A DNA stretch of 64,000 bases from Bacillota bacterium (GTDB lineage Bacteria; Bacillota; Clostridia; Christensenellales; SZUA-584), in contig JAEWRI010000021.1 of the NCBI GenBank assembly GCA_023460085.1, positions 62,001 through 126,000 of the forward strand, in the 5' to 3' direction. Below the pieces are notes generated by a model. The model saw only the letters and a program-made list of their open reading frames with translations. It ran no database searches and was not told where the DNA came from. Shown piece by piece: positions 33,431 through 42,588 of this stretch. How positions within the stretch are numbered: position 1 is the stretch's first letter; the number at the start of each line of letters is the position of its first letter. Made by a program: the position numbers and the translations under genes.

Positions 33431-33886
33431 ATGAAGTGCATTTACTGCGGATATCTGGAAAGCAAGGTGGTCGATTCCCGGCCGACCGACGAGGGAAGCT
33501 CCATCCGGCGGCGCCGGGAATGTCTGGCGTGCAAAAAGCGTTTTACCACGTATGAGAAGATTGACAGCCTGCCGCTGCTCGTCGTCAAAAAAGACGGTGA
33601 GCGCGTTCCCTTCGATTCGGACAAGATTAAGATAGGCGTTCTGAAAGCATGCGAGAAGCGCCCTGTGCCGATGCAGGAAATTGAAGCGCTGGTTGCCAGC
33701 GTGGAAAAAACCATATTCAACACGCTGCGGCAGGAAATCAGCTCCAAAGAAATCGGCGAATTGGTGATGAAGGGCCTAAAGGATTTAGACGACGTTGCCT
33801 ATGTGCGGTTTGCGTCGGTTTATAAAGAATTCAAGGACGTGGACACGTTCATGAAGGAACTGCAGAGGTTATTGGCGGAAAAATGA
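33431..33886 (+). CDS. nrdR: Ribonucleotide reductase repressor NrdR
   Basis: A 151-residue regulator with an N-terminal zinc ribbon (MKCIYCGYLESKVVDSRP; RRECLACKKRFTTYEKI) and an ATP-cone domain (VVKKDGERVPFDSDKIKIGV). It represses ribonucleotide reductase genes in response to dATP/ATP. Overlaps the next gene by four bases. Confidence 0.96.
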   Translation: MKCIYCGYLESKVVDSRPTDEGSSIRRRRECLACKKRFTTYEKIDSLPLLVVKKDGERVPFDSDKIKIGVLKACEKRPVPMQEIEALVASVEKTIFNTLRQEISSKEIGELVMKGLKDLDDVAYVRFASVYKEFKDVDTFMKELQRLLAEK

Positions 33887-34698
33887 ACGGATTTCAACAA
33901 GGATTTACGCTGTGGAAGCGCGAAGGGGTACGGTTTCTGACGGTGCCGTCCTTCGAGCGCGCAGGCGGCGTGCGGTGCGCATTTTCCACCCGCGTGGGAG
34001 GAGTCAGCCCGGCACCGTATGATACATTGAATTTCAGCCGCAAGCGGGAACAAAATAAAGAGAATTTTATAGAGAATATGCGGCGCTTTGCAAGCGCGAC
34101 AGGTTTCAATTACATGGATGCCGTAGTCATACGGTATGCGCATAGCCCCCTGCTTTACCGGGCGGAGAGCAAGGACGCAGGATGCGGCGTGGTGCGCGAG
34201 GGGCTGCCGGAAACCTGTGACGGACTATACACCGACACCCCGGGGCTTCCCATATTATCGATGCATGCGGATTGTGTTCCGCTGTTTTTTTATGACCCCG
34301 TGGGACGCGCGGCATCGGTATGTCATGCAGGGTGGAAAGGGACTTCGCAGCATATGGCGCGTAACGCACTGCAGGCGCTGCTGTCTCTTGGATGTTCTGC
34401 GAAAGATATATTGGCGGCGATAGGACCGTGTATCAGTGTGAAATACTATGAAGTGGGCGAGGAAGTCGCGGAGATTTTTGTCCGCGAGTTTGGCGATACG
34501 GTGATTCAGCGGCGTGATGGAAGCTGCTACGCGGATTTAGCAGCAGCCTGTGCATTGGACATGCTGGAGACTGGAGTCCCGATGCAAAATATCACGCTTT
34601 CCGGCCTTTGTACTTACGGGCTGCCCAAACTATTCTATTCCCATCGGCGCGATCAGGGGCGCACAGGCGCAATGACCGCAATGATGGAACTGATTTGA
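33883..34698 (+). CDS. YlmD/LACC1-type purine nucleoside enzyme
   Basis: A 271-residue protein of the multicopper-oxidase-like DUF152 family: CAFSTRVGGVSPAPYDTLNF, LSMHADCVPLFFYDPVGRAA and SVCHAGWKGTS, GPCISVKYYEVGEEV, and HRRDQGRTGAM at the end. The His and Cys residues form the family zinc site. Characterised members act on purine nucleosides. It overlaps nrdR and precedes a two-component system. Confidence 0.9.
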   Translation: MNGFQQGFTLWKREGVRFLTVPSFERAGGVRCAFSTRVGGVSPAPYDTLNFSRKREQNKENFIENMRRFASATGFNYMDAVVIRYAHSPLLYRAESKDAGCGVVREGLPETCDGLYTDTPGLPILSMHADCVPLFFYDPVGRAASVCHAGWKGTSQHMARNALQALLSLGCSAKDILAAIGPCISVKYYEVGEEVAEIFVREFGDTVIQRRDGSCYADLAAACALDMLETGVPMQNITLSGLCTYGLPKLFYSHRRDQGRTGAMTAMMELI

Positions 34699-34708
34699 GG
34701 TGACATAT

Positions 34709-35401
34709 ATGGACGAAAAAATATTGATTGTCGATGATGAGCCCAATATTCTGGAATTGCTGGAATACAATCTGCGCAAAGAGGGCTATTCGGTGACTCG
34801 CGCAGACTCTGGAGAAAAAGCGATTTCAGCATTGGAACAGGAGAAGCCCGCTATCGTGCTGCTGGACCAAATGCTGCCCGGCTTGGACGGGCTAGATGTG
34901 CTGAAGCGCATTCGCGCGAATGAGACCTATTCGGATATGCCCGTAATCATGGTGACCGCGAAATCCGAAGAGATTGACAAAATTGTGGGGTTGGAGCTGG
35001 GCGCGGACGATTATATCACAAAACCCTTCAGTGTGCGGGAGTTGTGTGCCCGCGTAAAAGCGCAGCTGAGGCGTGCCAAACGCCCGGACGGCGTCGAAGC
35101 CTCAGGCATACAGACCGGTGGCCTGCGCGTTGATACCGCCAGCTACAAGGCGTATATCGGCGACAGAGAATTAAAGCTGACACTGAAAGAATTCGAGCTT
35201 TTAAACCTTTTGATGGCAAACCGGGGCGTGGTGCTTACGCGTGACACCATATTGAATCGCGTATGGGGATATGAGTATTTCGGCGAAACGCGTACGGTGG
35301 ACGTGCACATCACGAATCTGCGCAGGAAGATCGAGGAATACGGAGACTGCATCGAAACGGTAAGAGGCGTGGGATACCGTTTTAACGAAAAAAATGAATA
35401 G
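34709..35401 (+). CDS. PhoP/PhoB-like response regulator
   Basis: About 230 residues. The start ATG 34709 follows GAGGTGA; the upstream GTG at 34700 overlaps that site. Receiver domain (ILIVDDEPNILELLEYNLRK; IVLLDQMLPGLDGLDVLKRI; ITKPFSVRELCARV) and an OmpR-type winged helix (YKAYIGDRELKLTLKEFELL; RTVDVHITNLRRKIEEYG). It overlaps the kinase gene by eight bases. Best guess is phosphate or envelope control, by resemblance only. Confidence 0.9.
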   Translation: MDEKILIVDDEPNILELLEYNLRKEGYSVTRADSGEKAISALEQEKPAIVLLDQMLPGLDGLDVLKRIRANETYSDMPVIMVTAKSEEIDKIVGLELGADDYITKPFSVRELCARVKAQLRRAKRPDGVEASGIQTGGLRVDTASYKAYIGDRELKLTLKEFELLNLLMANRGVVLTRDTILNRVWGYEYFGETRTVDVHITNLRRKIEEYGDCIETVRGVGYRFNEKNE

Positions 35402-37133
35402 GCTGTTCAGACGGATTGCGCGAAGGTTCAGCATACTTTTTGCTATCGTGATCATTGTCACGATCTGCGTAAGTTACTTTTACCTGAACGATGCTTATGT
35501 GAAGCATACGCAGGAATCGCTGTTAAGCGAAGCGCGCGTCATTGCGTATCTGGCAGAGGCCAGAAGCGACATCGGACAGATCTCCACGGCTATGGAAGAA
35601 AAACAGGGCGTTCGCGTGACGGTGATAAGCAACGACGGAACGGTGCTGATGGATACTGAAGCGGACGCATCTCAGCTGGAAAGCCATCTGGGCAGGCCGG
35701 AGGTCCAGCAGGCGTTGAAAGCAGGAGAGGGTACAGATATACGCCGAAGCGATACGCTGGGAAAGGACTTAATTTATGTTGCGGTAAGCGCACCGGAAAC
35801 AGGGTATGTTATTCGGCTTGCGATGCCGCTGGAAGGCATTGCGGAATACTCAATGAACCTGCTTATGCCCCTGCTTGTGATACTGTTGGTATCATTTTTA
35901 CTCTGCCTTGTTATCTCGCTGTATATTTCCCGCAGCATCACGCTGCCGCTGACACGGATGAAACGCTATGCGGCAAGGATTGCGCTGGGAGAATACGACG
36001 GCATCACACCGCTTCATACAGGTGACGAGCTGGAGGATCTTTCTGTGGCGATGAACGATATGGCGGGGGCTTTGAAACGCAGCGTAGAAGACATCACGGA
36101 AAAGAATTCCCGCCTGCAGGCAGTGTTTCGTGCGGTTCCGGGCGGCATTCTTGCCATTGACAACCACGAGATCGTTACGATGATAAACCCGGCGGCGACA
36201 GAGATGTTCGCCATACGGGAAAAACCAGAGGGAAGGCATTTTCTGGAGGTTGTGAAACACGCCAAGCTGGAGATGGTCATTCGGGAAGCGTTGGAAAAAC
36301 GGGTGCCTGTGGAACGCGAAATCAGGATGGTGAGAGGCATGGAGGAGCGCTTTCTGCAGGTATTCTCAGTTCCCGTTGTCAGCGAAGGCATTGCGTTTGG
36401 CGTTATACTGCTCGCGCAGGATATTACACGGATCCGCAAACTGGAAAATATGCGGAGCGAATTCGCCGCCAATGTTTCGCACGAGCTGAAGACACCCCTC
36501 ACCGTGATCAGCGGATTTGTGGACACGCTGAAGGGCCCTGACATCACTCCGGAAGATACCACGAGGTTTCTGGACATCATCAGTCTGGAGTCCGAGAGGC
36601 TGACGCGGCTGATTGACGATGTGCTGTCTCTCTCGGAAATTGAAAGCGCATCCGCTCCGCCTGCTGCGATTGTGGATATCCGCCAGGGGGTGCGTGAAGC
36701 GGCGGAATTGCTGCAGCGCAATGCGGAGGAGAAGGACATTGCACTCACCGTAGAACTGCCGAAGGTACGCATTCCCGTAGCGGCAGATAAGGATCGCGTC
36801 AAACAGATGATGATAAACTTGATTGACAACGCGATAAAGTATACGCCAAAGGGAGGCCGCGTGCAGGTTTCGGTGGAGCGTGAGGAAGAGAATTGTATTC
36901 TTCGCGTCAGCGATACGGGAATCGGTATTCCGGAAGAAAATCTGCCGAGGCTGTTTGAGCGATTCTACCGGGTTGATAAAAGCCGTTCGCGCTCTCTTGG
37001 CGGTACAGGGTTGGGGCTTGCCATTGTCAAGCACATTGTCAGCTTGCTGGGCGGCCGCATAGACGTTCAAAGCAGGGTGGGGCAGGGTACGGTGTTCGCG
37101 GTTACTGTACCGGTGGGAAAACGCGACATCTAG
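35394..37133 (+). CDS. PhoR-like sensor histidine kinase
   Basis: A 579-residue kinase: membrane segment (ILFAIVIIVTICVSYFYL), an extracellular domain of about 120 residues, second membrane segment (LMPLLVILLVSFLLCLVIS), HAMP, PAS (RLQAVFRAVPGGILAIDNHE), HisKA with EFAANVSHELKTPLTVISGF (phospho-accepting His), HATPase (MMINLIDNAIKYTPKGG; GGTGLGLAIVKHI). The domain order matches PhoR. Confidence 0.93.
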   Translation: MNRLFRRIARRFSILFAIVIIVTICVSYFYLNDAYVKHTQESLLSEARVIAYLAEARSDIGQISTAMEEKQGVRVTVISNDGTVLMDTEADASQLESHLGRPEVQQALKAGEGTDIRRSDTLGKDLIYVAVSAPETGYVIRLAMPLEGIAEYSMNLLMPLLVILLVSFLLCLVISLYISRSITLPLTRMKRYAARIALGEYDGITPLHTGDELEDLSVAMNDMAGALKRSVEDITEKNSRLQAVFRAVPGGILAIDNHEIVTMINPAATEMFAIREKPEGRHFLEVVKHAKLEMVIREALEKRVPVEREIRMVRGMEERFLQVFSVPVVSEGIAFGVILLAQDITRIRKLENMRSEFAANVSHELKTPLTVISGFVDTLKGPDITPEDTTRFLDIISLESERLTRLIDDVLSLSEIESASAPPAAIVDIRQGVREAAELLQRNAEEKDIALTVELPKVRIPVAADKDRVKQMMINLIDNAIKYTPKGGRVQVSVEREEENCILRVSDTGIGIPEENLPRLFERFYRVDKSRSRSLGGTGLGLAIVKHIVSLLGGRIDVQSRVGQGTVFAVTVPVGKRDI

Positions 37134-37153
37134 AAGAAATGTTGGCTGGGTAC

Positions 37154-37182
37154 TTGCGCTTTGCCGCATGATATGGTAGTAT
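37154..37182 (+). promoter_or_regulatory. Likely promoter of the rimP-nusA-infB operon
   Basis: TTGCGC at 37154-37159, 17 bases, TAGTAT at 37177-37182, in the gap after the kinase gene and upstream of the leader hairpin. Confidence 0.5.
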
Positions 37183-37208
37183 CTCTTTAAGGTATGCGAG
37201 TTGTTGCG

Positions 37209-37233
37209 AGAGTGGGTCAGTTCCCACTCTTTT
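37209..37233 (+). terminator. Leader hairpin upstream of rimP
   Basis: AGAGTGGG (37209-37216), loop TCAGTT, CCCACTCT (37223-37230), then TTTC. Its place about 25 bases after the predicted promoter and 90 bases before rimP makes it more likely an attenuator or leader element of the rimP operon than only a terminator of the kinase gene. A similar hairpin in front of this operon is familiar in other Bacillota. Confidence 0.7.
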
Positions 37234-37332
37234 CAATTGTAAAGTCCCCCAAAAGGCGAAGAATTTGAAAATGCGGCTGCGTATACGGTTGAACTAAGAA
37301 GAGACTGGCAGGTGTAGGATATCTCCAAAAAG

Positions 37333-37779
37333 GTGGAACAGGCGGTGGAAGCCGCGGTGTTGCCCGTCATAGAGGGCAGCGGTTACGAATACGTGGGAAC
37401 TGAAGTCAAAAAGACTTCGGATGCAGTGGAACTGATCGTATATATCGACAGTCCGAACGGCATCGGGCTGGATGATTGCGAGAAAATCAGCCGGCTTATT
37501 GATCCCATCATTGAGGAAAAAGACCCTATAGAAGGGCCGTATTACCTTTGCGTATCGTCGCCGGGAATAGACAGGCCGTTGAAATCTCCCCGGGATTTTG
37601 CGCGCAGCATTGGTAAAAAGGTGGATATCCGGCTCTTTGCCGCCGTAGACAAAAAGAAGGAATTCACCGGCACACTCGTTTCGTATGACGGGGAAGGCTT
37701 TGCGGCAGAGATTACGGGTCAGGAACGTAAGTTTCTGTACGAAGACACAGCCATCGTTCGACTCCACGTGGATTTTTGA
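37333..37779 (+). CDS. rimP: Ribosome maturation factor RimP
   Basis: A 148-residue protein needed for 30S subunit assembly: EGSGYEYVGTEVKKTSDAVE, YIDSPNGIGLDDCEKISRL, YYLCVSSPGIDRPLKSPRDF. The start given is GTG 37333, but it has no good ribosome site. The family start (Ser-Lys-Lys-Val) is encoded just upstream as TCC AAA AAG GTG after ATC at 37321, with GGTGTAGG before it, and a stop (TAG 37315) blocks any further extension. An ATC start giving about 152 residues is possible. Confidence 0.92.
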   Translation: MEQAVEAAVLPVIEGSGYEYVGTEVKKTSDAVELIVYIDSPNGIGLDDCEKISRLIDPIIEEKDPIEGPYYLCVSSPGIDRPLKSPRDFARSIGKKVDIRLFAAVDKKKEFTGTLVSYDGEGFAAEITGQERKFLYEDTAIVRLHVDF

Positions 37780-37792
37780 GGGAGGATGCAGT

Positions 37793-38926
37793 ATGAACAC
37801 TGAATTTATCAGCGCGCTTACGGCGCTCGAAAAGGAAAAGGGAATCGACAAGCACGTGCTCATAGAGGCGATTGAAAGTGCATTGGTTTCCGCATATAAA
37901 AAGAATTATGGCGCAACGCAGGATGTGCGCGTCGAAGTGGATCCCTCCAGCGGCGCTTTTCGTGTTTTCGCGAAAAAGACGGTAGTGGAAGAAGTGATGG
38001 ACGACGGCATTGAGATATCCGTTAACGATGCGCACAAAATCAATGTAGCCTACGAGCCGGGAGATATGCTGGAAATTGAAGTAACGCCCGGTACCTTCGG
38101 GCGTATAGCGGCGCAGACGGCCAAGCAGGTAGTCGTACACCGGCTGCGCGAAGCCGAACGCGGCGTCGTATTTGATAAATTCATTGAGCGTGAAGGCGAA
38201 ATCATGAACGCCGTGATCCACCGCGTAGACAAGGGCAGTGTACTGCTGGAACTGGATGGAGCGGAAGGGATTATGCCGGCGTCGGAATGTATGCCGGGTG
38301 AGCGCTACGCCATCAATGATCATATTCGCGTATATGTGATGGAGGTCCGCAAGACCACAAAGGGTCCGCAGATCGTGGTATCACGCACGCATCCGGGGCT
38401 TTTAAAGCGCCTCTTCGAAATTGAGGTTCCGGAAATCATGCAGAATATCGTGCACATTCGGAGTATCGCGCGCGAGGCGGGGTCGCGCACTAAAATCGCG
38501 GTGAGCTCGGATGATGAGAACGTCGATCCGGTGGGTTCCTGCGTCGGCCAGAAAGGCAGCCGCATCGACCGAATCGTATCTGAAATTGGAAACGAGAAGA
38601 TAGACGTCATTCCCTGGAGCTCGGATCCCATTGAATTCATCGCAAACTCGCTGCGCCCGGCCAAGGTGCTGATGGTGCAGATAAACGAGGATGAAAAAGC
38701 CGCCAAAGTGGTTGTTCCGGACTATCAGCTGTCGCTGGCTATTGGCCGCGAAGGGCAGAACGCGCGGCTCGCTGCGAAGCTGACCGGCTGGAAGATTGAC
38801 ATCAAGAGCCAGACTCAGATTGAGCAGGTGCTCTTTGGAGAGCAGTCTGAGCAGACGGAAGAAGACAACCGACCTGCGGGTGAAAGCTATTACGACGACT
38901 TTGAAATAGACGATACGGAAGAATAG
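37793..38926 (+). CDS. nusA: Transcription termination/antitermination protein NusA
   Basis: About 377 residues from ATG 37793, with GGAGGATG before it. N-terminal domain (FISALTALEKEKGIDKHVLI; AYKKNYG), S1 domain (GKSVLLEL-like KGSVLLELDGAEGIMPASEC), KH1 (DPVGSCVGQKGSRIDRIVSE) and KH2 (DYQLSLAIGREGQNARLAAK) are complete. It has an acidic tail and no extra C-terminal repeats. It binds RNA polymerase. Confidence 0.96.
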   Translation: MNTEFISALTALEKEKGIDKHVLIEAIESALVSAYKKNYGATQDVRVEVDPSSGAFRVFAKKTVVEEVMDDGIEISVNDAHKINVAYEPGDMLEIEVTPGTFGRIAAQTAKQVVVHRLREAERGVVFDKFIEREGEIMNAVIHRVDKGSVLLELDGAEGIMPASECMPGERYAINDHIRVYVMEVRKTTKGPQIVVSRTHPGLLKRLFEIEVPEIMQNIVHIRSIAREAGSRTKIAVSSDDENVDPVGSCVGQKGSRIDRIVSEIGNEKIDVIPWSSDPIEFIANSLRPAKVLMVQINEDEKAAKVVVPDYQLSLAIGREGQNARLAAKLTGWKIDIKSQTQIEQVLFGEQSEQTEEDNRPAGESYYDDFEIDDTEE

Positions 38927-38937
38927 GCGGGTAACGG

Positions 38938-39210
38938 TTGAAGACTAAAAAGGTGCCTGTTCGCATGTGTATCGCGTGCAGAGAGGGCAGAACAAAAAAG
39001 GAATTGGTGAGAGTCGTTGCTACGGATCAAGGGCTGATGCCGGATGAGACCGGCAAGGCTCATGGCCGCGGAGCATATCTGTGTCCGGACGTAGCGTGTC
39101 TGGATAGGGCGCAGAAAACCAAAGCCTTTGAAAGGACGCTGGAAATGGGGCTGAATGAAGCTTCATACAATGCAATTAAAAGGGTGATATTACGGCGTGG
39201 GCTCAAATAG
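38938..39210 (+). CDS. ylxR: YlxR (DUF448) RNA-binding protein
   Basis: A 90-residue protein starting at TTG: PVRMCIACREGRTKKELVRV, GRGAYLCPDVACLDRAQKTK. Typical small nusA-infB operon member, probably RNA binding. Overlaps the next gene. Confidence 0.92.
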   Translation: MKTKKVPVRMCIACREGRTKKELVRVVATDQGLMPDETGKAHGRGAYLCPDVACLDRAQKTKAFERTLEMGLNEASYNAIKRVILRRGLK

Positions 39211-39517
39211 CATGGCGTATGTGGGTCTGGCGTTTCGCGCCGGGCGGGCGCTTGCAGGGACTGCGGCGTGTGAAAAAGGGGTTAAAAGCAGAGATGTCTA
39301 TCTGTTGCTGATGCAGCGGGAGCTCTCGGAAGGGACAAAAGAAAAGTTTTTGCGGATTTGTGAGCGGAATGGAACGATGGTACGGACGGTGGAAGAGCCG
39401 GGAGCTGTGGGGCGCGCGATAGGAAGGCCGGAGGTTATGCTTGTCGGCCTGACTGACAAGGGTCTGGCGGAAGCAGCCAGAGGGATTATTGATGGTGTCA
39501 AGGGGAGAATTGAATGA
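39197..39517 (+). CDS. L7Ae-family RNA-binding protein (YlxQ-like)
   Basis: A 106-residue L7Ae/L30e/S12e-like protein: YVGLAFRAGRALAGTAACEK, GTKEKFLRICERNG, LVGLTDKGLAEAARGI. Start is GTG 39197 or ATG 39212; both overlap or closely follow ylxR. Members bind kink-turn RNAs. It overlaps infB by four bases. Confidence 0.88.
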   Translation: MGSNSMAYVGLAFRAGRALAGTAACEKGVKSRDVYLLLMQRELSEGTKEKFLRICERNGTMVRTVEEPGAVGRAIGRPEVMLVGLTDKGLAEAARGIIDGVKGRIE

Positions 39518-42500
39518 GTAAACTGAAGATTATCGATTTGAATAAGCAGCTGCTGCAGCACTCTACCGAGACAGTAGGCCGCATGGAGGGGCTGCAGAAC
39601 AGCGTACAGAACCATCTAGCCACGCTCAAACGCATTGAGGCAGAGCTGATTAAGATTGCGCGCGCGGAAGCCGAGGAAAATCGGGTGCGCGCACAACAGG
39701 AAGCGGAGCAGCAAGCAAAGGCAGAAGTGCAGCGCGCAGAGGAAGAGGCGTCCAGAGCCGCTGCTGCTGCGGCAAAAGCCGAAGCTGATAAGCGGGCGGC
39801 GGAAGAAGCGAGAAAGAAAGCGGAGACAGCGAAGACGGAAGCCGCGGCCGTGCGGCAGGAGCCGAAGGCACAGGAAATCAATGCTCCGGCAACCAACAAA
39901 CCGGAAGCGCCGCAGCCGCCCAAAGCGGAGACCACAGCACCCGCAGAGAAAAAGGCGGAACCCAATACCGTAAAGCCTGAGGTTCGAACAGCCGAACCGG
40001 CAGTTGGCGCGCAGGAGCCTCGGGACACGCAAACTCAGGGGCAACAGCGCGACTATCCGCGTCCGGAGGGTCAAGGACAGCAACGCGATTTCCAGCGCCC
40101 GCAGGGACAGCAGCGTGACTATCCGCGTCCGGAGGGTCAAGGACAGCAGCGCGATTTCCAGCGCCCGCAGGGGCAGGGACAACAGCGCGATTTCCAGCGT
40201 CCGGAGGGTCAAGGACAGCAGCGTGACTACCAGCGCCCGCAGGGACAGGGACAGCAGCGCGATTTCCAGCGCCCGCAGGGACAGGGACAGCAGCGCGATT
40301 TCCAGCGCCCGCTGGGACAGGGACAGCAGCGCGATTTCCAGCGTCCGCAGGGACAGGGACAGCAGCGCGATTTCCAGCGTCCGCAGGGTCAGGGACAGCA
40401 GCGTGATTTCCAGCGTCCGATGGGACAGGGACAGCAGCGTGATTTCCAGCGTCCGATGGGCCAGGGACAGCAGCGTGATTTCCAGCGTCCGATGGGTCAG
40501 GGACAAGGCACGGGAAGGCCTTTTCAAAGAGATTTTGGTCCGAGACCGGCAGGACAGGGCGGTCCGGTAAGGCCGGGTCAGCGGCCTCCAATGGGCGCGC
40601 GGCGTCCAACAACGGGGGAAACATCTACGCCTGAGTTTGTGCCAGTGGAAAAGCGCGGGCCGCAGACCAAGAAACATCCGACGACGAATACTTACGCCAA
40701 GGATGACAAGAATAAGAAATCAAAGAAGACGTTACTGAAAGAGCAGGGCGCTTTCGACCGTGATGACGATAGATACAGGAGCGCGCGCAAGCGTTCCAAG
40801 TTTAAACCCATACCATTAATGGCGCCAATCGTCGTAGACAGGATTATAATGACAACCGAAACCATATCTGTGAAATCGCTCGCTGAGAAGACGGGCAAGC
40901 CGGTAGCCGATCTGTTAAAGAAACTGCTGCTTCTGGGAATGATGTGCACCATCAACTCGGAACTCGACTATGATACTGCGCAGCTTATCTGCTCGGAATT
41001 CGGGATTGCGGTGGAATACAAGCTCGACAAAACCGCCGAAGATGTATTGGGTGAAGGCGACATTGTAGATACCGAGGAAAATCTGGTGTCACGTCCCCCG
41101 ATTGTGACGATTATGGGCCATGTCGATCACGGCAAGACTTCGTTGCTGGACGCTATCCGCTCTACGCGCGTAACGGAGCACGAGGCCGGCGGTATCACGC
41201 AGCATATTGGTGCTTATACGATTACGCACAAGGATCAGAGCATCACCTTCCTCGATACGCCGGGACACGAGGCGTTTACGGCAATGCGTGCCAGAGGCGC
41301 GCAGGTGACGGACATCGCTATACTCGTGGTCGCCGCAGACGATGGCGTGATGCCGCAGACGGTAGAGGCCATTAACCATGCCAAAGCCGCGAATGTGCCC
41401 ATCATCGTCGCGATCAATAAGATGGATAAACCTAACGCAAACCCGGAGCGCGTCAAACAGGGTCTCACCGAGTACGGGCTTGTCGCAGAGGAATGGGGCG
41501 GCGACGCCGTTATCGTACCCGTATCGGCAGTTACCAAAGAAGGCATCGAGCACCTTCTGGAGATGATATTGCTCGTATCGGAGGTGCAGGAGCTAAAGGC
41601 CAATCCGAATCGACTTGCAAAGGGTACCATCGTCGAAGCGAAGCTCGACAAGGGCCGCGGCCCCGTAGCTACGGTGCTAGTGCAAAACGGTACGCTGCAT
41701 GTTTCCGATATGATCGTCGCGGGTACGGCCTATGGCCGCGTACGCGCGATGCTGGACGATTTGGGCAACCGTGTGGATGAAGCGCTTCCTTCACAACCGG
41801 TGGAAGTGGTTGGCTTCTCCGAGGTGCCTGTCGCGGGCGATATACTCTTCGCGGTAGAGCAGGATAAGCTGACTCGTCAGGTTGCCGAAGAGCGCAAGGA
41901 TAAGCAGAAAGCCGACATGCTCAAGAACCTCTCCAAGATGTCGCTGGACGATCTGTTCAGTCAGGTCGAAGAAGGCAAGGTGCAGGATCTCAATATTGTT
42001 ATCAAAGCGGATGTACAGGGCTCCGTTGAAGCGGTGCGGCAAGCGCTCGAAAAGCTCAGTAACAAGGATGTTCGCGTAAAGGTGATACACGCGGGAGTAG
42101 GGGCCATCAAGGCCATGGACGTCATGCTGGCGTCGGCGTCCAATGCCATCATCATTGGTTTCAACGTCCGGCCTGATGCCGCAGCGCGCGCCGAAGCGGA
42201 AAAAGAAAAAGTGGAACTGCGGCTCTACCGCGTGATTTACAAAGCGATAGAGGATATCCAGCTTGCCATGAAGGGCATGCTCGCACCCGAGTTCAAGGAA
42301 GTCGTGCTGGGCCGTGCCGAGGTGCGCACCACCTTCAGCGTGTCAAGCATTGGTACCATCGCGGGCAGCTATGTCACCGAAGGCAAGATTGTCAAAACTG
42401 CGTCTGTGCGCCTGCTGCGCGACAACGTGGTGGTACACGAGGGAAGTATCGCCTCGCTAAAGCGCTTTAAGGATGACGCCAAGGAAGTTAACCAAGGATA

Positions 42501-42588
42501 CGAATGCGGCATTACGATTAAGAACTTCAATGACATCAAGGAAGGCGATGTAATCGAAGCGTTCGAGATGCAGGAGATTGAAAGATAG
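39514..42588 (+). CDS. infB: Translation initiation factor IF-2 with a long repeat region
   Basis: A 1024-residue IF-2. Residues 1-115 are a charged Ala/Glu/Lys helix; residues about 176-329 hold 13 copies of a QQRDFQRPxGQG-type unit; a basic linker follows. The IF2_N helix lies near 447 (ISVKSLAEKTGKPVADLLKK), the GTPase domain from about 533 (GHVDHGKTSLLDAI; DTPGHEAFTAMRA; AINKMDKP), then domains II, III and the C-terminal fMet-tRNA-binding domain. All catalytic parts look intact. It loads initiator tRNA on 30S subunits; the repeat region is unusual. Confidence 0.96.
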   Translation: MSKLKIIDLNKQLLQHSTETVGRMEGLQNSVQNHLATLKRIEAELIKIARAEAEENRVRAQQEAEQQAKAEVQRAEEEASRAAAAAAKAEADKRAAEEARKKAETAKTEAAAVRQEPKAQEINAPATNKPEAPQPPKAETTAPAEKKAEPNTVKPEVRTAEPAVGAQEPRDTQTQGQQRDYPRPEGQGQQRDFQRPQGQQRDYPRPEGQGQQRDFQRPQGQGQQRDFQRPEGQGQQRDYQRPQGQGQQRDFQRPQGQGQQRDFQRPLGQGQQRDFQRPQGQGQQRDFQRPQGQGQQRDFQRPMGQGQQRDFQRPMGQGQQRDFQRPMGQGQGTGRPFQRDFGPRPAGQGGPVRPGQRPPMGARRPTTGETSTPEFVPVEKRGPQTKKHPTTNTYAKDDKNKKSKKTLLKEQGAFDRDDDRYRSARKRSKFKPIPLMAPIVVDRIIMTTETISVKSLAEKTGKPVADLLKKLLLLGMMCTINSELDYDTAQLICSEFGIAVEYKLDKTAEDVLGEGDIVDTEENLVSRPPIVTIMGHVDHGKTSLLDAIRSTRVTEHEAGGITQHIGAYTITHKDQSITFLDTPGHEAFTAMRARGAQVTDIAILVVAADDGVMPQTVEAINHAKAANVPIIVAINKMDKPNANPERVKQGLTEYGLVAEEWGGDAVIVPVSAVTKEGIEHLLEMILLVSEVQELKANPNRLAKGTIVEAKLDKGRGPVATVLVQNGTLHVSDMIVAGTAYGRVRAMLDDLGNRVDEALPSQPVEVVGFSEVPVAGDILFAVEQDKLTRQVAEERKDKQKADMLKNLSKMSLDDLFSQVEEGKVQDLNIVIKADVQGSVEAVRQALEKLSNKDVRVKVIHAGVGAIKAMDVMLASASNAIIIGFNVRPDAAARAEAEKEKVELRLYRVIYKAIEDIQLAMKGMLAPEFKEVVLGRAEVRTTFSVSSIGTIAGSYVTEGKIVKTASVRLLRDNVVVHEGSIASLKRFKDDAKEVNQGYECGITIKNFNDIKEGDVIEAFEMQEIER
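40039..40500 (+). repeat. Coding tandem repeat in infB, 36-bp period
   Basis: Thirteen direct repeats, mostly 36 bp (12 residues), with one shorter 30-bp step between copies 2 and 3. The unit encodes QGQQRD(F/Y)(Q/P)RPxG, where x is Glu, Gln, Leu or Met. Later copies are nearly identical in DNA, with three successive Met versions at the end, so recent duplication is likely. The repeats stay in frame, and the antisense frames over them are open only because of the repeat. Confidence 0.93.

Noticed and set aside
40039..40500. Possible CRISPR array
   Set aside because: The repeats are contiguous, with no unique spacers, and encode an in-frame peptide repeat in infB.
39616..40677. Long antisense frames of 353 and 248 codons over infB, and a plus-strand frame-shifted one at 40004-40570
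   Set aside because: They exist because the 36-bp repeat keeps alternative frames open; the infB frame has clear family domains and the others are monotonous repeats.
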